Assembly (NCBI GenBank): GCA_963383645.1
Contig: OY726566.1
Coordinates: 100,672,023 to 100,736,022, forward strand
DNA from: Muscardinus avellanarius
Taxonomy: Eukaryota; Chordata; Mammalia; Rodentia; Gliridae
Reading direction: 5' to 3'
DNA length: 64,000 bases
Position 1 is the stretch's first letter, and each line of letters begins with the position of its first letter. The notes under the pieces are model-generated. The model did not search any database, was not told the DNA's origin, and worked only from the letters and a program-made list of their open reading frames with translations. Made by a program: the position numbers and the translations under genes. This document shows, in pieces, positions 1 to 11,790 of this stretch.

Positions 1-314
1 TCCCATAATACTTAGCACAAAGAGCTGTTCTACTCAGAAGCAACAGATGAGAAGCCCCTGAGCTCAGAGGAACAGATGGAGGTTCTATGTGGTAGACATC
101 CTGGATGTGAATGCCCGAGAGAAAAACCTGCTCGGCCTCTTTCCCTAACTCCTCTGAGTTCCCCCTAATAACCTTTCAGGCTCTGGCAAGGACCCCAGCT
201 CTAAAAGCCCTTGGCACCAATAAAGGACATCCCTTGACCACAGTGGGTGACGTGAGAGGGATCCAGCTCAGCCGAGGCGGTCAGTGCTGCAGGGATGCTG
301 GGAAGCTGACTCAC

Positions 315-383
315 AGCACAAAGAGGTCCTCTTCACAAGGGTTGTAGTCGCCCTCCACTTCCTGGGAGTACAGCAGCATCTGC
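315..383 (-). CDS. DENND11: DENND11 coding exon 8 (penultimate, last in window)
   Basis: The acceptor CCTACAG ends at 384. The exon is short (69 nt) and reads QMLLYSQEVEGDYNPCEEDL, then FVL, with a GTGAGT donor at 314-309. The acidic EVEGDYNPCEED block is a family hallmark. From recall, human has Glu where this sequence has Gly (EVEED versus EVEGD). Two bases of a leucine codon carry over to a final exon that is not in the window. Positions 1-314 show no continuation. Confidence 0.92.
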
Positions 384-707
384 CTGTAGGGAGGAGATCA
401 CCATCAGCCTGCCGGGGCCAGAGGACCCCAGCCACAGGCAGGAGACCACAGCTCCCAGGAAGCAGCACTGGCCCCGCCCGGCCCTGCAGGGGGCAGGGAG
501 GGGAGGGACAGAAGGAAACCCCAGGGTCTGCAGGGTTCACTTCTGCCCCGAGTGACCTTAGGCAGGTGGTGACCTTTCCCAATTGCCTGTTCATCCATCC
601 AACTGTGATGATGATGAAAACATTTCTCTCAGGATAACCAAAATCCTGAGAATTCCATGATGCATAAGCAAGTCTCTAACACAGTGATCCACGCAATACA
701 GATGCCC

Positions 708-708
<1 letters not shown>

Positions 709-748
<40 letters not shown>
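709..748. repeat. (CA)n microsatellite
   Basis: About 20 CA units in DENND11 intron 7. Confidence 0.97.
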
Positions 749-751
<3 letters not shown>

Positions 752-961
752 CTAAACAAAGAAATTTGTAGAGTTTCTATAAGCTAGAGTAATTGCCCAT
801 TTCCTGAGCTTCGCAGATTCTGGAGCCTGCAAGAAAGAAATCATCTGCGTGCATCTGCTACTGTCCTAGGAGGACAACATGGAGTGCAAACATGGAGGAA
901 CCAGGCCGCTGCCGCCACCACCACCACCGCCGCCGCCTCCTCCTCCTACTCTTCTTCGTTT

Positions 962-1158
962 TTATTCTGTGGTACTGGGGACTAAACCAGGACCATTCTA
1001 CTGCCAAGCGATATCCCCAGTCCTATGTTGCTGTTTTGTTTTGAAACAGGGTCTCACTAGCTTGCTGACAGTCTCACTACGCTGCTGAGGCTGTCCTCAA
1101 GCCTGTGATCCAAGAAGATTCCAGGCTTGGGATCCCGAGTTTTGGGATTACAGGATGC
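962..1158 (-). mobile_element. B1-dID SINE, older type
   Basis: Minus-strand copy in DENND11 intron 7: dID half (GGTACTGGGGAC...) followed by linker and B1 half ending in a diverged GGATTACAGG. It is heavily diverged and preceded by a (CCGCCA/TCC) proline-like trinucleotide tract at 912-950. Confidence 0.75.
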
Positions 1159-1336
1159 TCCCTGACACCCGGAGGCTCTTCAAGAGCAGCAATCCCTTAG
1201 TTTCTATAACATGCTCAGTGGCAGGAAAGCAGCAGGAGGTGGGGGCCGCAGATCCCTGGGTGCTCCTGAAAGGGCAAAGTGTGGCCACTGCCCTCCTCCC
1301 CTGCACGGTGCCCGCGGGCCCAGCGCATCCACCCAC

Positions 1337-1487
1337 CTCTGCTCATTGAGCCGCCGGTACTTCTCCCTGTCGGCGCTGTTGATCTTCAGCAGGGGCTGCA
1401 GGTGGTCGTGGTGTGTCTTCACGTTCTGGTTGTCCACGTAGACGTCATACAGCTCCCGCTTCTCCTCGAATATCTTCTCCGTGGTGC
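1337..1487 (-). CDS. DENND11: DENND11 coding exon 7
   Basis: The acceptor CCTCAG ends at 1488. The exon reads [20 protein letters not shown], then [17 protein letters not shown] and [14 protein letters not shown], with a GTGGGT donor at 1336. The segment is charged and predicted mostly helical. It lies in the C-terminal half of the DENN module, and the [18 protein letters not shown] stretch is the best diagnostic of DENND11. A misleading open frame runs through the donor into intron 7 and should be ignored. Confidence 0.96.
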
Positions 1488-1592
1488 CTGAGGAGCCCGA
1501 GGTCAAGGAGGCGGGAGCCCCAAAGCGTCACAGCGGGAACCAGCCCGACCCCACCAGGGAAGCCTGAGGGAGGGCCCCGTACTCGTACTCAC

Positions 1593-1724
1593 AGGCCACG
1601 TAGGAGACCTCTACCTCCAGGCTCTCGATGTCAGCCACGTTCACATAGAAGAATGGCTTGGACTCGGGGATGGTGCCCCCCAGGCTGGGCAGCGAGACGT
1701 TGGCCAGGCAGCAGCAGCAGTACA
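1593..1724 (-). CDS. DENND11: DENND11 coding exon 6
   Basis: The acceptor is CCGCAG at 1730-1725. The exon opens with a tetracysteine run ([17 protein letters not shown]), followed by [20 protein letters not shown] and VEVSYVA. The cysteine cluster could be an acylation site; that is inference. The donor GTGAGT begins at 1592. The first base of the next cysteine codon sits here and is completed by exon 7. Intron 6 is only 105 nt. Confidence 0.96.
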
Positions 1725-2009
1725 CTGCGGGACAGAGGAGAGGGGAGAGTCATCTGCCCCGCCATGTCCTTCAGCCTCTAACTGTCAGCCTACAAGGAAG
1801 CTGCAGTTTCTTGGCCCCCACCATCCTGGTACTGAGAGACAGTAGGGCCTCTAAGAGAAAAGAAGGTCATGCGGGTTCCACCCCAGGAAGAGATCCATGC
1901 AGATCCCAGGGCGGCGGGCCACTTATCTCCAGAGGAGGCTGATAGAAACCAGAGCTGGAACCTTCTCCCTCACATGCTTCTCTTCCACGCACACCCACTC
2001 CCACCCCTT

Positions 2010-2150
2010 GTACTACCAGGACCTCGCCAGAAGCTGAGCAGATGCCAGCACCAGGCTCTCGGACTCCCAGAACCAGAGCCCAAATAAAACATGTTTTTAA
2101 TGAATTACTCAGCTCCGGGCATTCTGCTGTAGCAACAGGAAATGGCTTAA
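2010..2150 (+). mobile_element. MaLR-type LTR relic, 3' part
   Basis: Contains CGCCAGAAGCTGAGCAGATG, CCAGAACCAGAGCCCAAATAAA and GCATTCTGCTGTAGCAACAG, the usual order at the end of ERVL-MaLR LTRs. Non-coding remnant of an old endogenous element. Confidence 0.65.
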
Positions 2151-2417
2151 TACGGAAGCTGCGGAGGACTGTGCTTTGACCTACCCTGGTATGCCAGCAG
2201 CCTAAAGCTTATGGCGTTCGGTGGGAGGGCGGCCTCCCACAGCACCACCAGACTGCCTCCGCGCCACGCCAGCGACGTGCTTACCAAATCCAACAGACAG
2301 TTCTCAGCCTGTCTCTCTTGATCTTACCTAGAATATGACCTCACATTGAATCTTCCCCTTCCCGACTCTGGCTTTCTGTAACCCTGACATCCTCTGGGTA
2401 TTGTTCTTCTTTCTTCT

Positions 2418-2831
2418 TCTTCTTTTTTTTTTTTTTTTTTTAGGTAGAGGCTGAACTCAAAGACACTCTACCTCTGAGTTACACTCCCCTCCCTTTTTTA
2501 AATTTTAAAACAGGATCTTGAGCCAGGCGTGGTGACGCACGCTTGTAATCCTAGCATTCGGAAGGCTTAAACTGGAGGATCATGGACAGAGTGAGGCCCT
2601 CTGCAACTTAGTGAGACCCTGTTTCAAAAAAAAATAGGGCAAGGGGTGTAGTTCAGAGGTTGAATGCCCCTGGGTTCCATCCCCAGACCACAATAAGTAA
2701 GTAAGTAAATAAATAAATAAATAGTAAAACAGAATCTCGCTAAGTTGCTAAGGCCGGCCTCGAACCCGTGATCCTCTGGTCTCAGCTTTCCAAGTTCTAG
2801 GTTTACAGGCACATGCTGCCAGACCTGGCCC
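2418..2831 (-). mobile_element. B1-dID SINE, interrupted by a second SINE
   Basis: The dID half (2418-2500) and B1 half (about 2733-2831) of one minus-strand copy are split by a plus-strand copy. The words AAAACAGGATCTTG and AAAACAGAATCTCG on either side look like the target-site duplication, placing the hit at the linker/B1 edge. Confidence 0.8.
2521..2727 (+). mobile_element. B1-dID SINE inserted in another SINE
   Basis: Plus-strand copy with the B1 half (GCCAGGCGTGGTGACGCACG), linker, dID half (TGTAGTTCAGAGGTTGAATG) and a TAAG/TAAA tail. It sits inside the minus-strand copy described around it. Confidence 0.85.
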
Positions 2832-3469
2832 ACGTCGCTCCCTCCCTCCCTCCCTCCTGATAGTTCAACCCAAGTCTTCCACCACCATTCCTGCTCCTCA
2901 CTCACTGTCCCCAAGTGATGTCATCCATCCCACGGACATCCCATCAGGAAAGCCCTTATGCTATTCTCAGATCGTCACCTCTAGCCCTACCCCACCCCCA
3001 GGCCCTGACCCAACTATCCATGCACCTGGCTTCCCAGGAAAGTCCCCAGGCAGAGGGCACTCCTCATGTCCCATGCTAACCTCAACAAGCCCACTTCCCA
3101 CCGCTCATCCTCAGTCCCCCATTTTGGACGTCCCACTACCCTCCTCAGCCTAGGCTTTTCCGACATTACACCTTCCCACACGCCAGAACCTTTACAACCC
3201 AGCCAGACACTAAGTTGTATCCAGTTATCTCTAAAATGCCTCTAGAATCCAACTTTTGCGCTTTAACCCAGACGGTACCTCTCAGTAGGCTACTAAGACA
3301 TCACTCAAGGCCTGTTCTTCAGGCCTCCAGGCTCTATATTCTGAAATACGGATCTAATCTGGTTACTCCAAGGCTTAAAACCCCCGATAGGCCCAAACCC
3401 TTCCAAACTCGGTCAACAAGGGAAAAATCGTAAACTCAGGAAGAGCCCCCGATTCTGGCTTCTGGTTAC

Positions 3470-3608
3470 CTCTATAGCACACGACGCCCACAGGGGGTGG
3501 AGAAAATATCAGAATGCGCTTTCGAAGTAAGGCAAACTTCCAGAGGATGAGGATTTGCTCCCCAAAGAACTTAATAAACTGGGACATGCAGCCAGCAGGG
3601 TGTGTGAT
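3470..3608 (-). CDS. DENND11: DENND11 coding exon 5
   Basis: The acceptor is TTTCATAG at about 3614-3609. The exon reads [18 protein letters not shown], then [20 protein letters not shown] and PVGVVCYR. This is the core DENN segment: a helix followed by the hydrophobic [14 protein letters not shown] strand-turn, a pattern typical of DENN proteins where the lipid- or Rab-facing strand lies. The donor is GTAACC at 3469-3464, and one base of a valine codon carries over. There is no disruption. Confidence 0.96.
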
Positions 3609-3772
3609 CTATGAAAATAAAAAGGGGTGGGGGAGAAAGAGCTTGTTAGAAATACCGTAATGAAAAACACCCCATGCTGAACTGCCCCTCCCACCAAAAG
3701 CTCAGAGTTCAACCAGATTTATTAAGGGAAGCTTACTTCCACACAAATGATAATGTCACCTTCAAAGTTGTA

Positions 3773-3979
3773 TCTTTTTTTTTTTTCCCCAGGACTGGGG
3801 ATGGAACCCAGGGGCATTCTGCTTCGGAACTACACCCTCAGCCCTATTTTTTTGTCTTTTATTTTTGAAACAAGGTCGCACAAAGGACCTCACTAAGTAG
3901 CTGAGGCCGTCTTTGAACCATGATCCGAACTCAGCCTCCTGAATGCGGGATTACAAGCAAGCGCCACCATGCCCGGCTT
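3773..3979 (-). mobile_element. B1-dID SINE, older type
   Basis: Minus-strand full-length copy in DENND11 intron 4, from the T-rich tail through GGACTGGGGATGGAACCCAG to GCCACCATGCCCGGCT. Confidence 0.85.
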
Positions 3980-4389
3980 CAAGCCCTATCTTTAAACTGG
4001 CCTTCTATAATACGACAGCTCCCCTGATACACTGAAGTTTGAGTTGAAGGATCATTAGGTACTTAGGAGAAAAAGGCGCCAAGGAAACATAGCTCAATTT
4101 AACTTCCGAGCAGTCAGACATAAAAGGAGCTCTGAAGAGTGAGTGTGCCTCCATGAGGAAATCCAACTGGAAAATGTTATTAACAAGTCGAAGTGATAAG
4201 GTGATAAGCAAAACGTCCCAGATTAGATTCCCAAGGAGATGGGAACCTGGCATGTGCAAAGCAAAGTGTCTTCAGGGATCACAGGCTGGGTAGACTCTTA
4301 GGGCCTAATGGTCTAACTCCTGTGCCCTTCAACTCCAAGGGCCCTTCCTTCTCAGGCTAACTGCCGGGAGTGCAGCAGCCACAACATCC

Positions 4390-4640
4390 TAGGGGTTTAG
4401 AACATAAACTATGACACCAGGGAAAGCAGAATCCCAATCCCAGCTCCACCATTTGCAAACAGGGAAGGTTGGGAAAAATTGTGTTCCTAGTTCACTTTCC
4501 TCATCTATAAAATGGGCAAAATATTGCCTACCTTATATGGTTATAAGTACCACTCGAGACAAAACCTGAGCTACTTAGCAGCTAGGAGCATCCATATGCA
4601 GCAACGACTAGTGTCTCTGCCAACACAGGAGCTTCCAGTC
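4390..4640 (+). repeat. MIR element
   Basis: CCAGCTCCACCATTTGC, then TTCACTTTCCTCATCTATAA, AATGGGCAAAATATTGCCTA and CCTTATATGGTTATAAG follow the MIR core order in sense orientation. Confidence 0.7.
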
Positions 4641-6400
4641 AAGTGCCTGGTAAGCATTTCAGACCACTGCCACACTTACCTGTCAGAAGTAAGAGTCTTT
4701 ATCTCCCATGAGGAATATAGTTCTGAAGAGAGGCAGCCGCACTAAGGCTGCAGGCTGGGGTTTAATGACTGAGAGTCCTAGGGCAGGGGTGGACCCAACA
4801 CCAGAACCTTGAGCATCCTGCTGTCAGCCCTGGGAAGTTGCGCCTGGATCAAGGTGAGGATTTCCCTTCCCAAGGCACGGCCCTGCACCAAGGCTACCTT
4901 AGCTTGCCCCTGCTGGGAGGAAGGCCACCATGCACTGAGCACGCCCTGCTGCGACCCTTTGCTCCTCTGCCACCACCAAATCTCAAGTCACCAGGAGATG
5001 CACTAAGTAACCAGGTCGGATCAGATCCTTCCAACCACCATCTTTGGCTAAGTAAATAGCAACTAGATAGAACAGGAGCCAAGCACTCGCCCCTACACAC
5101 ACACACACACATGCACGCATGCATGCACACATGTGCTATCTTCAAGTCATCCACATCTGTTTCCACTGCACAAAAGCCTTGTGGAGAATGTACCAGTGTG
5201 TTCTGAGCCTTTGAGTCCTACAATAAACCACTGATCCTTCATCAGTTCTGACACCATTTGTTTGATCTTTTGTGGATGCCTGTATGCATTTTAAAAGAAC
5301 TATCTCTTAAGCGTTAATGTTGTGCCAAAGCACTAGGTATTCCAGTTCTGATAATGAACAAAAATACCCATCCCCCGCCCTGCCCTCATGTGGTCTACAG
5401 GCTGGAGGGAGAAGCTAGTAACAAACAGTAAAAACAAACATCCTAATGAGAGTGTAATACAGGTGAACAAGGGCCCTGGGGACACACGGGAGGGAGCTGG
5501 TCCCACCCCAGATGGAAAGACTTCCTGCAGGAAGTGATGTCCACACTTCCACATAAAGGATAAAGAGCAACCAGTCTATGAGAAGACTGGGAGGAAAGAA
5601 AATGTGCCACTTCCTGGAAACTGCCTGCAGTTGAGGCCCCAGCCTGTCCCAAGAAGTGCTGGGAGGGCCCCTGGATCTACCTCCCGGCTTCTGAGCCAGC
5701 CGCTGAGACGTCATGGCCCTCTTCATTCACCCTTCATTTCTCATGCTCAATTTAAATGCTTCCCTTTATTCAGCCTCATCCCTCGGTGGCTCTTCCAGAG
5801 AATTCTTTCTTCTTGACACCTGCAGTTCAAACTTTGATGTTTTCCATTTCTGTTTTTCAAGCCAGTTCTCCATTCTCTTTTTACTCTCTTTCCACTGTTG
5901 GCATCCCCCTAGGGGGGTTTCAGTCTCCATGGTTCTCTCATTGCTTGGGATTCACCTGCTCCAGGGCGGCACCCCCCACCAACCCTCACCACCATCTGCC
6001 CTACTGGTAAATTTACCAGTTCCTTTCTTGTTCTTATTTTTATTTTCTTCTGCAAGTCTTAGCTCTAACTCCTACTTTTAACACTTATTTAAAATTTTTC
6101 TTTATATATACTTTTTTATATATACGTACACTTGGTAAAAACTCATTGAACTATATATATGTGTATGACTTTTAATTTGTACTCATGAATGTTATATTTC
6201 AGTAAAAAGCTTACATACAAATTTCTTAGTGTATACATACACATATTTTTTCCATAAGTGACAAGAAGAATCCTACCATATACAGAATCCCTCTATTTCT
6301 AAAGAGGATTGGTTCCAAGACCCCTCGCAGATACCAAAATCTATACATACTCAACCCTTTATATAAAATGACAACGTCTTTGCAGAAAGCCTATGTATAT
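4641..6400. other. Intronic sequence without genes (DENND11 intron 4)
   Basis: Apart from the dispersed repeat at 5290-5600 and a short CA/GCAT tract at 5096-5130, I see no gene or named repeat. The part after 6060 is AT-rich with several TATATA runs. Confidence 0.5.
5290..5600 (+). repeat. Ancient dispersed repeat, family not assigned
   Basis: GCCAAAGCACTAGGTATTCC, then CTGCCCTCATGTGGTCTACA, then GAGAGTGTAATACAGGTG: an arrangement also seen at 22.24-22.33, 50.73-51.5 and 63.02-63.11 kb (a CTGCCCTCAAAGAGCTTACA-like core). Probably one old mammalian repeat family. Confidence 0.4.
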
Positions 6401-6415
6401 CCTCCTGTATACTTT

Positions 6416-6616
6416 TTTTTTTTTTTTTTTTTTGGTGGTACTGGGGTTCCTGGAGGCCCTTCTACCTCCGGGCTACACTCCCAGACCTATTTTTACATTT
6501 TATTTGGAAACAGGGTCTCCTAAGCCAGTGTGCGCGGCTGGCTTCGAACCTGCGTAATCCTCCTGTCTCCGCCTCCCAAGCGCAGGGATGACAAGCGTGC
6601 GCCACCACGCCCGGCT
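6416..6616 (-). mobile_element. B1-dID SINE, young subfamily
   Basis: Minus-strand full-length copy with GGGGTTCCTGGAGGCC in the dID half. Perfect 14-base target duplications CTCCTGTATACTTT lie at 6402-6415 and 6617-6630. Confidence 0.92.
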
Positions 6617-6630
6617 CTCCTGTATACTTT

Positions 6631-7989
6631 AAATTCCCTGCATTGCCTATAAACCTAAGACAATGTAAATGCTGTGTAAATAGTTATACTGCTTTCTTTA
6701 CAGAATACTGACAAAAGTTGGTGCATCTTTAATAAACATGTAATTTTTTAGAAAATATTTTTGACCTGCAGTTGCTCACATCTGGGGATTCAAAAGCCAA
6801 GGAGTCAAAGGGCTGACCGTCCAACAATTTTTCTTCTTCTTGTTGATTTTTAACTGCTGTCATTTGCCCCTGGCCACTCTCTTAGGATTCTCTACATATA
6901 AACGTGGCCCTCTCTGCTCCCCATACTCCATCTCACCCCCAGCCCATAGACAGCAGCCATCCCTGTTTTTCCATGTTCACATATGTATGACATATGTATG
7001 CATGTGTATCTACATCTATACCTGAGACCCCTGTTATTTAACAAAACTATGATTAGATTGTCTATAGTTCTGTGCTTTGCTCTTCTCAGCGGAGACGTAG
7101 CTGACTGTGTCATCTTGGGCTCTAATTCATCATGCATAATAGCTGTTTACCACATGGGCATTCTAGTTTTTGACCATTCTGAACAATGTTGAATTAAACA
7201 TTGTCACACATACATTAGTCTGGTGGGTTTATATCTATAGGGCAGATCTCAAAAAGTGGGACTGCCAAAAAGAAAAGGTTCATCATAAATATGTGAATAT
7301 ATATAATATGAACAATATGTGTGAGTATATAATATATAACATGAACAATATATATGAATATATAATATATAATATGAATAATATGTATGGATAATATATA
7401 TTCACTTTTAATATGTTGACATTGCTTTTTTTTAAAGAAAACATCTATAGCTTATGATTTTGCATCTCCTCGGTCCAACAGGGACATTACTGAGCTGCTC
7501 TCAATAGGACTAAAGCATATGGCAGTTTCCCTTTTTCTTCCTTTATCCTTCCATCTTGGCCTCTTGGGGAGAGGAATACAGGGATAATCATGTCAGGGGT
7601 GAGCCACTACCCTGAGGGTTTTCAGCTAACCCAGCAGCAATTTCCCTCAGACCATTCTGACTCTCAGCCCATGACATAGGGTTGAAAAATCTGCAAAGGT
7701 TTGCAAGAAATGCAAACTACATTTCTTGGACTCCATGCCAGTTGGCTTCCTACTAGATTCTTTCAGTGGGAGGTGAAGACGGGATGCCGGAAGGCAAGAA
7801 GAAGGAAGGAATTCTCTTCCTTTTCGGCTCCTATGAGTATGTATATCTTTGGCAGCAGGAGACACCTATGACTCCAGCCTCCATCTTTTCTCAGCACTCT
7901 CAGCACAGCTGAGAGGCCCCTCCTGTGAGCTGCCATCATTTGGTAATGACACCTCTCTCCCTCAGTGGCCCTAGTCCCCAATGATCTGC
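6631..7989. other. Intronic sequence, minisatellite only
   Basis: Low-complexity AT DNA around the minisatellite. The remainder shows nothing I can name. Confidence 0.5.
7280..7402. repeat. AT-rich minisatellite, unit about 33 bases
   Basis: Roughly three copies of a 33-base unit (AATATGAACAATATGTGTG, then AGTATATAATATAT). One frame reads through it as a repeating YNMNNMYEYII peptide, which is incidental. Confidence 0.85.
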
Positions 7990-8478
7990 CCTCTTGGCAT
8001 TTACAGCCTTACGCAATCCTCTTTTCTGATTGAGTAACTTGCTTCTAACCGGCTGCACTGCAGGGCTATCACTTCCGTGGTTAGTTTACAAAGGGTTCTC
8101 ACTGCCTTCTTGCTAACTGACCTTCCCTTGTTGGCTCTGATGAAGGAAGTGGCCACATTGGAGAGACCTATGTTGCTAATAAGTGAAGGCAGCCTCCAAT
8201 AGCCTGCAAAGTACTGAGGACTTCAGTTCAACAGCCCTTAGGAAAGCTAATCCTGCCAACACTCGCATGAGCTTAGAAAGGGATACTTCCCCTGCTGAGC
8301 CTTCTGATGAGACCCCAACCCTGGCTGTCACTGTGAGTGCAAAATGAGAGACCACGGAGGCAAAACCCAGCTAAGCCATGCCTGGGCACCTGACTCATGG
8401 AAACTATGGGATAATATGTACGGTTTAAAGCTTTCACTCTTGGGGTAATTTGTTATACAGCAGTAGATGACTAATACA
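7990..8478 (+). mobile_element. MLT1-like LTR relic
   Basis: The right end GGGGTAATTTGTTATACAGC, AGTAGATGACTAATACAGGG is typical of MLT1-class LTRs. Sequence to the left is much diverged and its left limit is uncertain. No coding sequence. Confidence 0.55.
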
Positions 8479-9139
8479 GGGATGATAGCTGCTCTCTGTA
8501 ATTGCTAACATGATATCTGTAATTACAAATGATATTATATAATCTGCAATTACTAAAATATATATAAGGGAATTGCATTCAACAATGTCTAGGGTCCTTC
8601 TTGGATCTATATTTCATGACTCTGGTTATAGTGACGACTTACAGCATAAGGAAGATGCTGTTTCTCATGGACCACAGTCAGCTGCTGAGAAATGCTGAAA
8701 AAACAGGCTTTTCCTAAACATCACAAAGCACAATCGGTGCTGTAGGAGGTTGCTGCTCAACACCAGCCTGGCTTTGCCTGTCACACCGGAGGCCCGGATG
8801 GGAAAGCCAGGCTCCTCCTCCGTGGTGTGAGCTCCGGCTCCAGCCCCATTTGCTGCTTCAGGGTTCCGACTGCTATACGACTCATCCCCGTATTGAATTA
8901 ACCTAACATGGTCTCTGTTTTCCTGATAAGACTGTTGCTTGCTAGAGATCAAATTCCACTGTCTAGTGTTTAAGGTTTTCTACCATCTATCTGAATCCAA
9001 CCTATTTTCCTGTTCTTTTCTCGAATGAGCAGGTGACAATAAAAATTCAACCCCAGACAAGCAAGTTTGCTCATACTCATGAACTTGGCCTGTGCTTTCC
9101 CAGGCCCACACCTCTGCAAAAGCAGTGAAGTCAGACAGA

Positions 9140-9280
9140 GAGGGACAATTGGCTTTGGCACAAGCCCTATGTAAACATAAGTCCTGGCTCTGCCTCCTGC
9201 TGCCTGTAAGGCCTGAAACAAGTCATGGAAACTTTAGAAGTTTCAAATGCTTTAGCTGGAAAACAGGGATTAAAAAATAA
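9140..9280 (+). repeat. MIR-like element
   Basis: AAGTCCTGGCTCTGCCTCC, CTGAAACAAGTCATGGAAAC and GCTGGAAAACAGGGATTAAA match a worn MIR core. Confidence 0.45.
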
Positions 9281-9633
9281 ATAAATAAAGAGAGCTGCAA
9301 CAGGTACAGACAGCTAGCTAGCATAAAGCTTAACTCACAGAAGGTGACGAGGAAGTGGTAGACCAAAGTGGCTCGCTATTGCTGGTGCCTCCCTCAGTCT
9401 GGAATTAGCATCCCTCCTGCTCCACTTAGCCAAATGCTGCAGGGCCAAATCCTCTTCCAAAATGCATAATTTCCCTACCAGGGGAGCTCTAGGTTTCCAC
9501 TGAAATATCTTGTGACAAGACACAAGGGAGTGAGACGGCAGAGAAGGAGCAAAGTCATGCTCTGAGGCCTCTCTGTATCCTTCCAACACCCGATGCTTGG
9601 CCAGGTATTTTGTTATCTAGAAACAAACATATT

Positions 9634-10242
9634 CTGGCTGGGCCTAGTGGCACACCCCCATAATCCCAGTACTCGGGAGGCTGAGACAAGAGGATCATAG
9701 GTTCAAAGCCAGCCTCAGCAACTTAGCAAGACCCTATTTTTTTTCCCAAAAAATTTACATTATAGTCATACATCTTATTGGCGTACAAGATGTTGGAGAC
9801 ATACATGCACACATCACCCAATTAGCCCTTACCCAATTCCCACCTCATTCGTCTTTTGCATGTTTGGCTTAGTGATTGACTTTGATATGTTTGTTAATGT
9901 ACATCCTATACATTAAAGAATTTCCCTCTTCCCCCTCCCATCCCCTCAGTCAGGTTGCCTTCTCTGCTCATTTATAGTATCTCCTTCTTCATCTAGAGTT
10001 TTCCTCTGACCCATTTTTCTCCCTAGCTTCCACATATTAGGGAGAGCATCTGATTTCTTATTTTTTGTGACCAACTAATCTCACTTAGCATAACGTTCTC
10101 CAGATCTATGTCCTTGTAAATGACATAATTGTGGTTTTCTTTATGGCTGAGTAAAATTCCCTATTTCCAAATAAAAAAGAAAATAGGGCCGGGGGTATAG
10201 CTCAGAGGTAGAATGCCCCTGGGTTCAATTGCCAGCACTACA
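9634..10242 (+). mobile_element. B1-dID SINE split by an L1 fragment
   Basis: The B1 half is at 9634-9738 and the dID half at about 10163-10242. The two are separated by 424 bases of antisense L1 3' sequence inserted at the A-rich linker, with a short CCCTATTT repeated at both edges. Confidence 0.8.
9739..10162 (-). mobile_element. LINE-1 3' end fragment, lineage-specific
   Basis: Antisense L1 3' end, with the diagnostic TCTCACTTAGCATAACGTTC, CCAGATCTATGTCC and TATGGCTGAGTAAAATTCC words. It shares the stretch around CATACATCTT and GGGTACAAGATG with fragments at about 15.4 and 33.3 kb, so it belongs to a family still repeated in this genome. It is 5'-truncated with no coding part. Confidence 0.82.
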
Positions 10243-10601
10243 AGAAAATTAAAAATAAATATATTCTAGCACCCAAAACAAGGTGCCACAGAAAAAATAC
10301 AAAATAAAGTAATATAAAAATGTTTTAACTAAAAAATATTATATCTGCTCATCAAGCTTTTGTCACATGTTTGGCTTCATAATATACAATGCAACCAATA
10401 GAATCAAACTCATCTTTTGATTGAATCAAAATAATATATGTTGCAACCAACTGAATTACCCATCATGCCCAGCTAGTTGCCTTAAGTTTTAAGTAAACCC
10501 AAATGCTTATTTTATAAACCAATCCCATCAAGAGCAGACATTCTGCATGAGCCCAAGACATAAACTCCTGACATAAACGGTGAGAGTGCGGCCGGCCTCA
10601 C

Positions 10602-10755
10602 CTTCATCTCGGGGTACATGTAGCGATGGATGGAAGGCAGCCAGTACACGGGGGGCAGGCTGCCGCCTCTGCCAGGACCAGCATGGAGCACCCCTTTCTT
10701 GTCCTCGTAGAATGCAGCCAGATGAGAGTAATGTCCCGGCGTCTCCAGCTGGTGT
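10602..10755 (-). CDS. DENND11: DENND11 coding exon 4
   Basis: The acceptor is CTGCAG at 10761-10756. The first base completes an arginine codon, followed by [20 protein letters not shown], then [20 protein letters not shown] and [11 protein letters not shown]. The exon ends exactly at a codon boundary before a GTGAGG donor. The 8.9 kb intron 3 upstream and 7.0 kb intron 4 downstream carry many SINEs and three L1 pieces. The [10 protein letters not shown] loop is the glycine-rich linker between DENN sub-blocks. Coding potential is clean. Confidence 0.95.
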
Positions 10756-11409
10756 CTGCACAATACACACAGGTGCACGGTGAGAACAGCTTCACGCTGG
10801 TGTGCAGCGCGCTCCCACGCCCCAGGGCTCCAGGCCTGGAGACACTCGAAGAGCTGCACTTCGGTGGCACCTCAAAGCCTCCCTTGCTGGTATAGGAGAT
10901 CCACAAGCAAAGCTCAAACGTGGGGCCCGAAACTCCCTGGCAGCTCTACGCAATTTTCTCTGTCTTGTGGGGAAACAGACGAAACCAACAGGCTATGACT
11001 AATGTCTATTGTTCTTGAGCAAAGGATGCTAAAGATTGCGTGCTGCCTTCCAGAGAATGGCTGTTGGCCGTGAGAAAGGATAACCCGGAAGACTACACTC
11101 TCCCTGCTCAAAACGGATCTTGGTTTGAATTTGCATGTGTTTACTCTCTCCTTTTGTTCTAAAAGAGGTGGGAGAAGCTACCCCCTCGATGCCCCCCAAT
11201 AAGGGAAAACAGTTATTACTAGACATCGCTGAGGGCTTCTAATTTCACATCAAGTAAAAAAGAAAATGCATCCAAATCTCTTCTTTTCCCCTCTGGCCCC
11301 AGCCTCTGCTCAGCTCAGCTTTATTGATTGACCCTCAAACCAAGAAAGTGGCAATAAGGCCCTGGACCACTTGGAATGCAGAATCCTGCCTCCAAATGTT
11401 TAATGGGGA

Positions 11410-11790
11410 GGTCAGAGGTTGGGTTCTGTACCCTCAAAAAGAGATGCGCTGGGATCCTCATCCCTAGGACTTCAGAATGTGGCCTTTTGGAGACAGGGTC
11501 TTAACAGAGGTAATCAAGTTAAGGGGAGGCCAGTCGAGTGAGCTCTGGTTGTGACTTATTAAAAGAGGAGCCTGGGAAACACACAGGCAGACATGCACAT
11601 GTGCGCAAACACAGAACACCACAGGAGGATGAAGGTGGAGATGGGGGTGACGCATCTACAGGACACCAAAGACTGCATCAGGCAGCAGAAGCTAAGGGAG
11701 AGGTGTGGAAGGGGACCAGCCCTGCAGACACCTGGAATTCTGGGCTTTAGAACTGTGAGACATTACATTTCTGCTGTACTAGCTACTCAG
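11410..11790 (+). mobile_element. Old LTR relic (ERVL/MaLR-like)
   Basis: CCTCATCCCTAGGACTTCAG, AATGTGGCCTTTTGGAGACA, GGTAATCAAGTTAAGG and GGGCTTTAGAACTGTGAGAC occur in the order seen in old mammalian LTRs. Diverged; subfamily not assigned. Confidence 0.5.

Noticed and set aside
5713..6081. 122-codon open frame, leucine/serine/phenylalanine-rich, membrane-protein-like
   Set aside because: Pyrimidine-rich intron sequence read in frame. No start context, no homology recalled, and three overlapping frames are equally open.
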